Shown one piece after another: positions 20,970 through 33,500 of a stretch of 64,000 nucleotides of DNA; position 1 is the first letter of the stretch, and each line of letters starts with the position of its first letter. Both the position numbers and the translations under genes were made by a program. Location of the stretch: assembly GCA_949358305.1 (NCBI GenBank), contig OX442314.1, positions 37,111,211 to 37,175,210 of the forward strand. The letters run 5' to 3'. The DNA comes from Strigamia acuminata (Eukaryota > Arthropoda > Chilopoda > Geophilomorpha > Linotaeniidae). The notes under the pieces were generated by a model that was not told the origin of the DNA, did no database searches, and saw nothing but the letters and a program-made list of their open reading frames with translations.

Positions 20970-21241
20970 AGGCGACGGCGGAGGGAGAGGGAGAGGATGT
21001 GGGACCAGAGACGGCGACGACTACCGAGGGTGATGGAGCGGAGCCGCGGATGCAGGCGGGAGCGGACCAGGCGGAGGGAGTAGAGTGTCGGCAGGAAGTG
21101 CCAGTGCCCAATTCAACGAGGTCGGAGCAGGACGTGAGACCAAGCACGAGCAGAGCGAGATCCGTGCGAGAGTCCAAGCCGCCAGGATGGCAGGCAGACT
21201 TCGAGATGACTAATTGGAGAAAGAAGAAGACAGGAAACTGA
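20970..21241 (+). pseudogene. Outermost element ORF, 3' part: polyprotein C-terminal tail
   Basis: The frame continues that of 603-1078 when the inner element is removed. It encodes an acidic/Ser-rich linker and ends with a motif typical of LTR-element Pol C-termini (RSVRESKPPGWQADFEMTNW). No protease, reverse transcriptase or integrase lies between the Gag part and this tail, so the outer copy carries a large internal deletion. It stops at 21239-21241, about 95 nt before a polypurine tract. Confidence 0.6.
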
Positions 21242-21334
21242 ACTTTTGTGATTTGAACTTTGAAGTGTTTTAATTCTTTTTTTATTGAATGAGTTTGTGT
21301 TCGGTTTAGTTCCTTTCTTTTTTGGTTTTGTGTT

Positions 21335-21345
21335 GGGGGGAAGGA
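21335..21345 (+). other. Polypurine tract of the outermost element
   Basis: GGGGGGAAGGA is followed immediately by TGTAGTGTCG, the expected arrangement at the start of a 3' LTR. Confidence 0.65.
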
Positions 21346-22402
21346 TGTAGTGTCGTCATTTATTCTTGTAATTGGCCGCCAGCAGGCGCTAGGTGTTGTA
21401 ATGTTATATAAGTCATGTACTTGTATGACCGATATTAAATTTTATTTTTTTAATTTTTTTGTTTTCAGCGTTTTATAATAAAATAATAATGAATATTAAA
21501 TTTACATAAGTGAATTTGCCTGCATTTTATTTTCCAGCATTTTTTGTAAAGCATGGTCTTTTACATTTTAAGAAATTATTTTCCTTGTGATTTCTATGGA
21601 GATCACAACCCGATCATAGCAATTTAAAATTTCAATTATGCTCAAATTTATTTTAATTAAATACATGAATTTGTTAGATTTAAAATTTTAAAATTTGATT
21701 CGTTTCTTTTATTTATTTTGTCACACGTCAAAATTAGGAATGCACCAAACACTAAAATCACCAAAGTGTTATTGTTTGAAATCAAAAAGAGCTGTAAATT
21801 ATATTTTATTTTATTTCTGATGTCCCAAACCACTCAGAATACGTCCCCTCCCTCCAACTTTTAGTCAGAAGATCGTGAGATGCATACTATAGAAATGATC
21901 CTGTGAAGTATGATCTTAATTTTATCTGCACCGTTCAAAAACACCCACTTGTCAAATTGCACGCTATTAGATTGGTGCGTTGAAATGTAATCACTGTTTT
22001 AAAATGGTAATTTGTTGTTTTTCGCCCAATAAAAGTATTTTCCAATAGATAAAAGAGTAAATAAACATTATTGAACCCCCAATGTATACTCGCAGTGCCC
22101 ATTATTAATTCTCCACTAATATTACCGTAGTTGTGGTTATATGGATCAAATCTGGCGTGAATTCGGTAGACGGAAAACGTGATATATGAACGGAAAATTA
22201 TTTTCTTACAAACCGATAAATAAACACTTATAAAAACCTATTTTAAACAGAAATTATTTATTTTTATTATTCAAATATTAATTACATCGTGTGGCTCTAA
22301 AAAGATCGATCGTTGCACGGAAATTAGGACCCAAGTACCGGAATTTTCAATCAAAATATATGTTAAACATATACGGAGTACCGAACGTGAGGTGGCCATT
22401 CA
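21346..22402 (+). repeat. 3' LTR (probable) of the outermost element
   Basis: It starts TGTAGTGTCG after a polypurine tract and ends at the point where similarity to 46-595 ends (22402). A TATATAAG box near 21405 and an ATTAAA near 21435 fit an LTR promoter and polyadenylation region. Positions 21460-21560 are also repeated at about 22690-22790, outside the element, so the LTR itself may contain another inserted repeat. The 5' partner runs off the window, so the full length cannot be confirmed. Confidence 0.5.
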
Positions 22403-22882
22403 GCGCCGTATCCCTTACAACGCGGGTCTAAATTGACTAAAACTACTGAATTCAAAGTCTGAAATGACCAAAACGACTGAATTCAATGTCTCAAATGACC
22501 AAAAGTACTAAATTTTATGTCTCAAATGATACAACAGGCCCGACAACGCAAGGAGATTTATTCAAGGGTTCTCAAAAAAATGTATATTAATCGTTAGTTG
22601 TTGCTAGTGTTGTTTCATTAACGCATCCGATGTTTTAATTAATTTCAGCGTTTATTAATTTAATTTAATTTAATTTTTTTTTGTTTCAGCGTTTTGTGTT
22701 TAGCGTTTTATAATAAAATAATAATAAATATTAAATTTATATAAGTGAATTTGCTTGAATTTTATTTTCCAGCGTTTTTTGCTATTTAAATTGAAGGAAG
22801 ATAATACATTGATAATACATTGAAGACGCCAGCGTTTTTGTTTTCAGCATTATGGTTTGTAGATTCACTCTTTAAGAATAAG
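22403..22882. other. Intergenic stretch with short repeats and a foldback-element fragment
   Basis: Positions 22432-22535 hold about three copies of a roughly 33-bp unit (AAATGACCAAAACGACTGAA with variants). Positions about 22575-22630 match the terminal repeat of the foldback family seen at 36776, 40199, 43285 and 54327. Positions 22690-22790 repeat 21460-21560. No gene seen. Confidence 0.5.
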
Positions 22883-23901
22883 CTAAAACATTTTATAAAC
22901 AGTTGTAATAACTTGCCTACAAGACGGGCAGTAAGGCTCTACCTTATCTTTCAGGAAGTTATCCACACAAATGGAGCAGAAGCTATGTCCACAAGGCACC
23001 AAGAAAATGTTGCGCTTATTGGTGATGCAAATAGAACACTGATTCGATTCATGTTCTGCTTCTTCCGCATCTACACCCCTCACAACTTTCCTCAAGTTGA
23101 AGCGATGCTCTACTTGTTGCTCTGTTTGTTCCTTCCAAGCGTTCCATGCATTAGAGGCATCCAATACGGCCGCTCTCTGCTCGGCCAAATCAACTTCTAG
23201 TTGTGCAAAGACAGCTGCATCCTCAGGGTGTTGTACGTAATGTTGTCTAGTTGGTTCGGTCCTTTGTCGTTGGCGCGGTGGCTGCAAATCCAATTCCTCT
23301 TCAACGTCTGGACGAGCTACACGACGCGGTGCTGTTGGTTGTTGTTGTGCAACTGGTCTAATGCGACTGCGACTACCTGGGGGACCTCGTCGTCGAGCAA
23401 CGGTTGGGGGCACATTAGCTGTTGCAACCAGTTCGATGTTGGTTTCGGCTCTGGGGTCAGGCAACTTGGGTTTGGCATGAGAGCTCAACAGCGATGAAAG
23501 AGAGGCAAATGGAACATGTGCTGCAACATGACTCGGAAACTCGGCAGCAACTATGTCGTACTGCTGGCTACGACAACGAGTTGCTGGGTGCAGATTTCGC
23601 GGAACTTCTGCTTCAAAACTTCTAATTCGGAACCACCTCCGCAGTCATGGTCTTTGGTTACATTGATAACATTCGTGTTAGCCAAAACAAAGCCTCGTGC
23701 ACGACAATTAGGTTGCAGACAACCCAAGAATTTGCGCGTGGAATCCGGATTTTTAGGCGTATTACCTTCGCGGTATCGATGGAACGTTTCATCGTACCAA
23801 TGGTACCGACCTGCTTGGCCAACAGGTGTGTCGAATCTCGTAATTGTTGCAGTTCGGATTACTGGAGCCATACTGAACTTAGCACTGGTTGGAAAGTGCA
23901 A
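22883..23901 (-). pseudogene. FLYWCH-RING protein gene, frameshifted
   Basis: The N-terminal frame (23551-23901) encodes a FLYWCH-type zinc finger: YHWYDETFHRY, FLGCLQPNCRARGF, then KDHDC. The C-terminal frame (22883 up to about 23590, open upstream of its first ATG) encodes a linker, an Arg/Pro-rich stretch, a Glu-rich helix and a C-terminal C3HC4 RING (CSICITNKRNIFLVPCGHSF, then CPSCRQ). The RING would bind an E2 ubiquitin-conjugating enzyme. The two frames differ by one base and overlap around 23560-23590. No intron of workable size and phase joins them, so a 1-nt indel is most likely: a recent pseudogene, an assembly error, or an unusual frameshift. The gene is otherwise intronless, which would fit an element-borne or retroposed gene. 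Confidence 0.7.
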
Positions 23902-23967
23902 ACGCGGATTTTTTTATTATTTTATTGAATTTACACGATTTACGAAATAAAACTTTTCCCCCACATT

Positions 23968-26900
23968 TCATTTCTTAATATCCAACGACGTAACGCTGGT
24001 CACACGCAGATCGTCTTCGTTCTGACTCGTTCTCTGAACTTGGTGTTGAGTCACGTATTCGTTCTGGAATTTGCTAATCCGTTTCGCGGATTCCTGCTGC
24101 TGAATTATCTCCTCCCAAGTCAGCAAATCCTCGTCGCCCAAAACGGTCTGCAGCTTGATCTGCTGCACTGCTATCAAACTAGCTAAATCAGCAAACACGT
24201 TCATCGAAGTCCGGAATCGATCCCTGCAACAAAAACATGCACGCGTGTGCTGCAGGAAAGCCCCGACCGCTACTCACAGAAAACCGTCAACTGCACCCAG
24301 AAATGCGGCGAGCGCACTAAATTCCTTCATGTTCGTTCCCAATGGCATAAATATATCCAACATACCCCTAATTTCTGCGGAATTGTAAGGTACTGGCGTC
24401 ACATCGAGCACTCCAGCAACCGCATTGGCACTGCAATAACGGTAGAATACAATATCAATGTATAAACATGGATTTCTTTTCGTTTTAAGCGTTTACCAGA
24501 TGGCCATTAGTGTCCAGAAGGTCATTTTGAGTTGAAGGGCTTGCGCTATGAAAATAGCCGTCACAGTAAACCAGATTGCTGACCCGTTTTTGTTTAATAC
24601 AACACCCAAAGGGACGAAAAGCCTCGCTTCCACCGAGCCGATGTCGACGTCTTTTTCCAACCATTTCACCGTGCTTGGAATTGTAACCAAGCTGTATATA
24701 AAAATTTAGGGTAATCGTCATTTTTGTACACTTCGGTTAAAACTGCGGTGTTCGGTTTCGGGTGAACCGTAATCACTAATCGTAAAACTTCTTCTGCCTT
24801 GCTTGGGCGTGGGCTTTCCCTTCCGCTGCTAGACCCCTCATGTGAACGGGTCTACGGTGCGAGGCGCTGACTCTGTCCGGTGGTAAGAACTCTTCGGCGT
24901 CCAAATCAGAGTCCGGCTACCCAGGCAATCTGGCGCCCGTCACGTGGACCAGCTCGAACAGGGAAAAGCCGGTCGAAGCTTTGACGGCTGAATTGAATGC
25001 AAATTCAACTTCCGGGAGAAATTTGTCCCACTCGCAATGATCTAACTGGTTGATGGACATCAGTGATTACGGTTCACCCGACTTTATATTGAATATAAAT
25101 ATATTGCATGCATTTATGCATTTATCCAGTCTCTAGTAATCGCCAACTGCGCGGCCTCACCTGGATTGAGTGCTGAAGCTTGTGTAGAGCACTGGGATGC
25201 TCGCGCTGAGTTTGATGAACTGCCATGGGTTGATTCGTGTTGCGAGACAAATAAAGAAAGGTAAAACAACGAACATATGAATTGCAAGTGTGACCAAATA
25301 CGACCAGACATAATTGAATATTTGTTCGGGGAAGACCTGGCTGTAAACAGTATCAATTTGCAGAATGGCGTCTAAAAACAAAAAGAATCTCCCAATTGGC
25401 GCATACCTGTGTCGCAAAAGTTGATTAAATCATTAAATGTTGCTAATCAAAGATCGTAAGTCGGTAATTACCATGAAAACCAATCGGCGATAGTCCCAAG
25501 TGCGCGTTCCAAGCAGTCCACGAGGACGAATAAATTTAAATTTTGGCGTCTAAAGCCCAGAAGAATAAATCCGATTATTGTACTCAGAGTGATGATTCCT
25601 ATGTAATTGATGTATCCACTGTTCGTTGTTTTGAGAAACCAATTGTCTGGGTTTGCTACATTTTTGTTTGCAATTGAAATGTGCATTTCTTGGAGAGTCA
25701 CTCAATATGTTTATTACCTAAAAGTGACTTCTGCTCGTCAGAATTCGCGATTAAATCCGGACCAATGTAAACGAAGTCCGTTCCTGTCTATTTTAAAGAC
25801 GAAAAATTAACTTTAAGATTTAAGTGGTTGATCTGTGACAATCATGCTGTTTTATTCCGAATAAATAACTAATTTCGCCAACAGATGGCGCATTCGCCCA
25901 TTTAGCAGTAAATTTAACCAATTTGAGATTAAACTACATAAAACCATGTTTTATGACAATTTAAGGCCAATTGATCGTTTTAGATGCAAAACTAATCATT
26001 TTTGACAAAAACAAAAACTCACCGCATTGAAAAACATTTGAACGCCATTGTTTGCAATCATATTGAGTAGAACATCCGTAAACGTATCCCAAATACCCTT
26101 TCGAACGATTACTAATTTGCTTGACCTAGTTGCGTCATATCCGATCCCCGGCGTAAGCAAATACATGACCAAGATGCTCAACCCGATCGCCATTCCGTTC
26201 GACGCGAAAACGAAAAACAAGAAATGTCGAACCAGTTTTTTCTCCAGAAACAATTCAATTTTGCCAATCGACGAGATGATGCTGGCCGACACCAGAGGCA
26301 GTAATATTCCGGTCAACATCCTCACGTAAAACGTTCCCGGAAACGTCACGAGGTAAAGTTCCAACGCGTTCAATTTGATCTTACAAATGCGCAGAATGAT
26401 GCCAATCAACGCCGCCACCAACATGGACACGAAAATAATCGAAACCTCCCGGTGGATTTTCACCCAGCGCTGGATAATCTTGATCACGGATTTAAATCGA
26501 AAGATGTTCCAGTTAAATTCTTCAACTATAAAAAAAAATAAATTGTTAAAAATGCAAATAAAGACCTTTTATCCGGCATTTATATATCCAATTTTTAACT
26601 TTTTTTATCGCAGAACACTGCATAGTTTGTATATACCTTCACGAGTATTTTCGTAGAGTATTGGTTTGGGAGATCTTATTTCAATTTCTTCCTTGTCTTC
26701 GTATTCTCGTCTTGATTTTTATTCCAAAAATAAAACAAATGTGAAAAACAATTAGATTTTGCTAAAGGAAATTCGTGAAATAAACCCTAATGTCCAATCT
26801 AGTAGAATTTACAGTTAGAAATTAACGTAATTTTAAATTTGTTTGTTACTTTTTGATTGATAGTTCTGCAGCAGTGTGCATGTTGAGACTTTGCTGCAAT

Positions 26901-27312
26901 TGGTCCGAAATGAAGAACACCGACCTGGAAAATAAAAACAAATAATCAATCATCTTTTCCGACGTTTTATTTTGTTTAATATTACTAATTACTTTCGTGA
27001 GTATTTCGTTTTTCGGACAATTCTATCTCTATCCGAGCTCGACGTTGACGACACGCTAACAACTCTCGACTCGCCAGATCCCCGACTGAAATTTAATAAA
27101 CCATCGTTTTACACCACGTTTCTCACAACAAATACAACAATAGCATTAAAATTTATGAAAATAGGTATCAAACATCCGTTTTGCTACCTTGGACGACCGG
27201 CAATCATAGAAAGCGAGTCTCTTTTCAGCTTGAAAACCAGTCCGCGCTCCTCATCTTCCTCGTTCATTTTCCCGCGGTTTTCTCCCTCGTTCGACGAGTA
27301 CATGTTTTCCAT
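23968..27312 (-). CDS. EAAT/SLC1-like transporter A, 11 exons, altered ion-binding motif
   Basis: Exons on the minus strand: 27312-27188, 27085-26993, 26924-26850, 26710-26637, 26525-26023, 25787-25718, 25655-25472, 25406-25161, 24691-24497, 24430-24278, 24223-23968. All junctions are GT-AG and all phases agree, giving 657 aa. The family is the sodium:dicarboxylate symporters. Recognisable parts are TM1-2 (ELYLVTFPGTFYVRML), TM4-5 (NYIGIITLSTIIGF), YAPIGRFFLF, TM7 and TM8 (DRFRTSMNVFAD). The TM7 NMDGT motif that coordinates sodium and substrate reads NKNGS (about 490-494), so the key Asp is Asn. The loop normally rich in serine and the HP2 region are also poorly conserved. The N-terminus is long, acidic and Ser-rich. 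It is downstream of paralogue B, in the same orientation. Likely a membrane protein, but glutamate transport cannot be assumed. Confidence 0.85.
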
Positions 27313-27546
27313 GATGATCGTTTGCGAATTGTGATTTTTCCTCAAAACATTTTACCACCAGGAGTCTGCACACGCTACCAACAGACCGGCACCCAATAAT
27401 GCTGAAACAAAAAAAAACCATTTCAATTTTGTCAATTTTTTCATCAATTTTCGTGGATTTTTGTCCAAATAAATTACACTTGTGTGTGTGTCTCTCCAAA
27501 GACAATCAAAACGAAGCATTACACACTCAACGATTTATTTATTTAT
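27313..27546 (-). other. Spacer between transporter B and transporter A
   Basis: No gene is seen. It contains a possible splice acceptor (TTTCAG near 27400) that could start the exon holding A's ATG, and the 3' flank of B. The 70-bp 3' flank (CTCTCCAAAGA... to TTACATTATCTGACGAAG) is repeated after C at 37593-37670 and marks the duplication boundary. Confidence 0.45.
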
Positions 27547-30500
27547 TTATTTTACATTATCTGACGAAGTAACACTTATCAATTCAAGTTCTTGTTCTTC
27601 CTCCGCCTCGTCTCCGTCAGAGAACAATTCGCTGTCAGACGTTGGAAGAAATGTTCCAATCCGTGTCCTCTGTTCTTCTTGCAGCAGAACGATTTCTTCC
27701 CACGTCAACAAACCTTTCTTCGTCTCCTTCTTCAATAAATATACGTGCACAGCAAGTGCCGCCATTGCGTCCACATAAACGTTCGCGGCAGTGCGAATTC
27801 GACCACTGTTTGAAAAAGGGACAAGCTTTAAGCTCGTCAAGATGCAATATCGCATGAAAATACTCACAGAAATTGATCAATCACTTTTAATGACACCAAT
27901 AAAGTTGTGTACACTTCTAGAGGAGCTTCGATTGACAAGAGACCACTTATAACTGCATTTAGTTCACTTTCAGGTTGTGCAAAAGGCAAAATTAAAATGC
28001 TTCGTACGAATGAATTTATCCTGTCGTGTTAAAGAAATATATTCGTAATAGATGTGTGTTTGGAATTGCATCATATCAAAATACGGGAATAATCACCAAA
28101 TAATGGCCACATCTAAAACATTCAACTCGAAACGTGTCACTTGGCAGACAAAAATTGTTGTGACCGTCATCCAAATTGCGGATCCATCTTTGCTGATAAT
28201 TGCGCCAATAATTGTAATAAGTCGTGCTAAAACTACATCGATTTCAGCACGATGTTCGAGCCAGTGTAAGGTGGTTGGGATGCTGATTAAACTGCATTTC
28301 TACCGTTATTAAAGTCATTTTTGTTATTGTTTCTGTACGGTTGAGTACCTCGATGATGTGGTGAAGCTTCCGTACAAAATGGTGATTCCTGGCATCATCT
28401 GGAAATTCGACCACGGACTTAACCCGCTGATTGCATAGAAATGAATAGGAACTGTCACGAATATATGAATAAAAACAGCCAGGAAATATGTAAAAGTGTA
28501 ATAAAACAATTCGTTGAGCATGGGATTTTTGTCCAGTAATGAAGTCACCAAAACACTGAGCAACAGAAAGAATTTACCAATTACGGAATACCTATACATA
28601 GAAATATATCAAACGTTAAATACATACAGAGGTGGAAAGATAATGCAATGAATACAAATATTATCAAATTTGTTGATTATATTGTGACAAATTAATAGGG
28701 CTATAAATGCCTGATTTTCCACCAGAAGGCGCTGTTGCGCCATTTTGACGGTAATTCTACTGTATTTGTTGTAGAACCAATGTAATTCCTAAATAAAGTT
28801 ATTTATGGTGTTTTAATTACAAATATGTTCGTTTGATAAGAATAAACAATTCAATCTTCATGATATCGAAATATCACGGCCGAAATTACAGAGAATCGTC
28901 TGCTAAAACCGCATTTGTCAATGCGCAATGTCGCCACTAGATGGCGCTATCGCAGATCAGCGGTAAATTCGAAATACGGAATTAAATGAATAACAAGATA
29001 TATATATTAAATAAGTAGTTAATATATTCACGTAGATTATTTAATTGGACAATAATATAAAGATATATTATTGCATTGAATGTTTGGAAGAAGAATTGGT
29101 CACATTCTTGGAAATGTGACCTTGCGGATTAAAGGATTAATGTGTGACTTGGGAATGTGTCCTGGGTATCCACTTCCGGTCCCCGGTATCCATTTCCTGT
29201 TTCATGTCAAGGATTAGCATAATCCAAGTTTGCATCTCCGTATCCACTTCCTGCGATACGAGATTGGTGGAACTTAATCCCACCGAGTATAAAACTCCCT
29301 GACAACAGGAAGTTAAGTAGTTCTTGATTTCTGGTTATTTGGTATGTTCCGCATGTCAAATAACTGTTTCTTACTCAGGGCATGGGCCTACCGGTCCATG
29401 CATAGCATGGCTCTGCTGAGCCATGCAACCCCCGTCAACTGAAGGCGAAGTTCGGACTGTTAATGTTTCCGTCAAACGGTCTTGCCGAGGAGAAAGCCTC
29501 CCGCATAAGTATCCTCGTGGTCGGACAATAGAATCACGTGTGATACCAAAGTATTTAGTAACCGTTAGTAGCACTGTTACTGAAAGAGATTGACTCCATC
29601 ACTTGATGGTGCCAAAGCAGTCTACATGCAAAACATGCAGTTACCGCCAGTAGCACTATGTGTTTTGGGAAAGTTATATCTCTTCGGTGATGGTGCCAAA
29701 GCAGTCTACTTATGAGTAGTATCTCGGGTGATTAATTCTGTTGTGCAGAACTGCGGGCTATATCCCCCTGAATACCAGTGCCGTCTCTCACCGCACTGTT
29801 ATTTAGGGCACGCGCGATACTGTTCTGCTCGGCAAGGCGAACTTTGACGGCAATTGTGTGTTGCGATGTTTAACCTTTATTATATTTTGTAGTTGATAAA
29901 TACACCTTAATTGTTTAAACTTGGCAACAAGTTAACAACCGAAGTAAGTCACGGGACTTATTTCACTGTATGACGAATCAAATTCGTAACAATAAATTGA
30001 ATACAATTTATTGAGTTAATTTATTAAACTCACAACATCGCGAATTAAATATAATTCGCAAGCGGAACCTTGGCGAATAAATGACTTCATTTATTCATTA
30101 CCAATTTCCAACCCTAGTTGTGGCGGTGCACATGAGTCAACCGCACCTCTCGGATCGAACCAAGAAGCATTACACGGACCATTACACGATACGGACCTGG
30201 AACGCGAACGAAGCAGTTCCACGATTACGAAGCGCCGACGGAAGCCGCGAGGACACAGCCAGCCCGGCTATCGCAGACGACATCTATAACTCGGTCGAGC
30301 GGGCGTTTTGCCGTTCCCGAACCCCGGATCACCAATAACCGTAATCATATTATTTCAGGGCTGTTTTACAGCCAATTTCATGTATAGTTTAACTTGTATT
30401 TAACTTGCCAAATGTCGGCATTAGTCATTTGTATAACTTTAGATTTGTTTATATTGTTTGATAACAATAAATGTCTTGTTTTGATAACTCTGTTGTATTT

Positions 30501-33500
30501 ATTTATCTCGTTACTATTCACTAATTCACGCGACTTATACCCGGTACTATCATGCGATAGGAGTTGTGGTCGTCACCGTCACACGTGGAGGTCCCACCGA
30601 GATAGGTTGCAAAGTTTAAATTTATCGAATTTAAATAGAAAGTGAAAATTGAGATAAATAAAGATTATAACATTTTGAAACGAATTTTATATTCCTACTT
30701 TTGCGAAGTAGGAGAATTTCTTTTAAAAACGTTGGAATTCATACGAAAACCGACATTAAAGGGAATGTTATGTGTGTTGAAAAAACACTCGAAATATTGA
30801 AGTGAAATTATTTATTAATTTTCACATAAACTGGCTGGTATTTTATAAATTTTATAAAAATATTTTCGAAGGAAAATATTCAATCGGTAAAAAGATTGAC
30901 CAGACCAAAGAGCGGACCTAGTAGAAGACTACTACAAACGAACTGGTGAAAATACTTACGGAAATTAAGTTTTCCGAAACAGTACGTCGACACCGATGCC
31001 AAGCGACGATCTCCGTCATAAACGCGGCAGGAAAGCCACTCAAACCTTCGATGCAAGGTGCGAACGAATGCTTGGAAATTAGGGCGGACAGTGTATCAAA
31101 AACAGCGTGGAAACGTTACACAAAGTTCGTAGAGATTTGTGTAAGCGTTGCGAAGTTGTTTCCACTGACCGTTGGTATCCAAAAACGATCTAGTTGTTTT
31201 GAAAAAACAACACACTTCATTTTACTAAAAAGAAAGTTGCAAATCGAAATAAAAGTTACCTTTATTTGAAGGAATTAATTATTTTCAAAAGTACATTTTT
31301 TCATTCGAAAACAATGGAAATTAAAGAAATGTAAAATGGCGGCGATTAAAGATACCGACCACGTGGAGTAGTATTTTTGCGTCGAACATTACGAATCCCG
31401 ATTAGCACTCTGGACTCTGAATTCAGTGAAGTTCTCCAGGTTTATCTTTTCATTCAAAGATTTGAATTGGGGAAATGCTGCAGCATATGAAAATATTTAC
31501 GAAAATTGTGGTCAAAATATTCTTTCATTCGAAAGATAAAAAGATTTCAACAAACATCTCGTTATTAGAGATAAGGGGGACAAATTATTAAAACTAATAA
31601 TTAAAAACACGTCCTTCGTAAGTAAGAATTAGAGAATTTTTCTCGTGGCAAATTTAAAAGATTTTAACGAATTTTTTGTTAAAACAATTTGTTAAAAAAG
31701 GGGGAAATGGATATTATCAAAAGATTTTATAAAACTATTATTGCACTCGAAAAATGGAATTTAACCCCTGAAAATGTAAAACTGGATCAAATTACTTTTT
31801 CCTATTGGAAATAAAAAAATACACAATGTTGAAAGTCGAAAACTTTATTAAAACTGTGGTTGTAATAATATTACACACAAACACAATAATTAAAGAAAAA
31901 TATTTTTCGAAGAAAAATTATTTAATTATTTAAATTGGTAAAAAAGTCCAAATTCCAAGAAGTACGGACTTAGTAGAGAACTACTAATTAAGGTGAAACC
32001 AAAATTCACCAATCACAGAGGCGCAGATTAGGATCCAGATTTAAGCGTGGACCCAGACCACCAGACCAGACCCGGATAGATGTGTTCCAGTGCCATCTTG
32101 ACCACGCCGTCCCGATTTCAGTCACGATTCGAATTACCGCGCCGTAACCTGCAAAGCTAAGTATTGTTTGTTCTTTTATTGTTAACTTTGAATTAAGCGT
32201 GCTTTTAATCACGCCAGTTTAAATATTCTGATATTTAGTGTTTTGTTTTAATTTTTTGAAAGTTTAACGCGTATTAAACAACGCGAAGTTTAATTTCGCT
32301 TTATTAAAGTTTAGAAGTGTTTCCTTTTGAAAGTGTATTGTATTAAAGTGTATATTGAATTCTTTAATAATAAAGAATTCTTTATTTCCGAATTGTTCAA
32401 GTTTTAATATGGTTCAACAACCGTTTACCATATTTGACTCTGAAGAAGGAGATAATGAAGGTGATAGTTTAAATCTAAGTTATCAACCTTTAGGAGAAAA
32501 TGAGCAGGCAAACTTAAATCTAAGTTACCAACTGTTCAAAAATCAACCCGAAATAATTCCGGATGATCTGACAGTCTACTGTCAAGTGTATGAGTTAGAT
32601 CGAAATCGATTTGCGATCCTAAGGGAAGCAATACTTCATGTAAAAACTATGGATAAACAAAATCAGTGGATAAATCCAGATAATGTTCCGTTGAATTCAG
32701 TGGATTCTCTGCTAAAGCCCAATCAAAGTCACTTGATTGTGGAAACCCCAGTCGAAACTTGGCGAATCAAATTATTTCAAGTGAAAGGTTTGATTCACTT
32801 AATTCAATAGAAAAAGAGGAATTAAGAACTGAAAACAAGCGTTTTCAATTACCAAACACAGCTGGATGTGAAGAAACTTTGATTACAAACCAATGTTTGC
32901 AATCGGCACATACACACTGACGTGTTCGAATGCCAACTCCAGGTTTGCAGTCGTTAGAGATACGACACAAGTTACACTATACATCACCGTGTAACTATCC
33001 AAGAAAAAGGGCCGAAAATTGTTAAAGCGAGCTAAGAGAGCTCGGAAATTCGCAATGGCGCGAGCTCAAAATTTTGTAAGGAATCTTATTGACTAAACAT
33101 GATAAGAAAAAATACGATGTCTTTTCTAAAGAATTGACTATAGTTACGACAATTAAGGGGGACGTGATGATGCTTAATTGTCAATATTATCGGAAGGAAG
33201 TTTTATTATTTATTAATAAACTTGACTAAATTACGTAGAACAAAATCGAATTTGTGCTATTGAAAAATCCTGAACTTAGGCAATCTAATTGAGTTAAACA
33301 ACTAAATTCAGAATTGGAAGTCACAGCATCTCCCAAGATATATCAAGCCTGACAAAAGCATTTATATCCATTAATAGGATAGAAATAAGTGAAAGTGTAA
33401 ACACTTCCAATTATTTAAGGGGGATTTGTGACAAATTAATAGGGCTATAAATGCCTGATTTTCCACCAGAAGGCGCTGTTGCGCCATTTTGACGGTAATT

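Noticed and set aside
30081-30338. 85-codon ORF present in both LTRs of the non-autonomous element
   Set aside because: Identity of the copies follows from the LTRs being identical, so it is not evidence of selection.
31402-31428. A tRNA-Gln gene
   Set aside because: Only the anticodon arm and part of the D arm are present; no acceptor or T arm.
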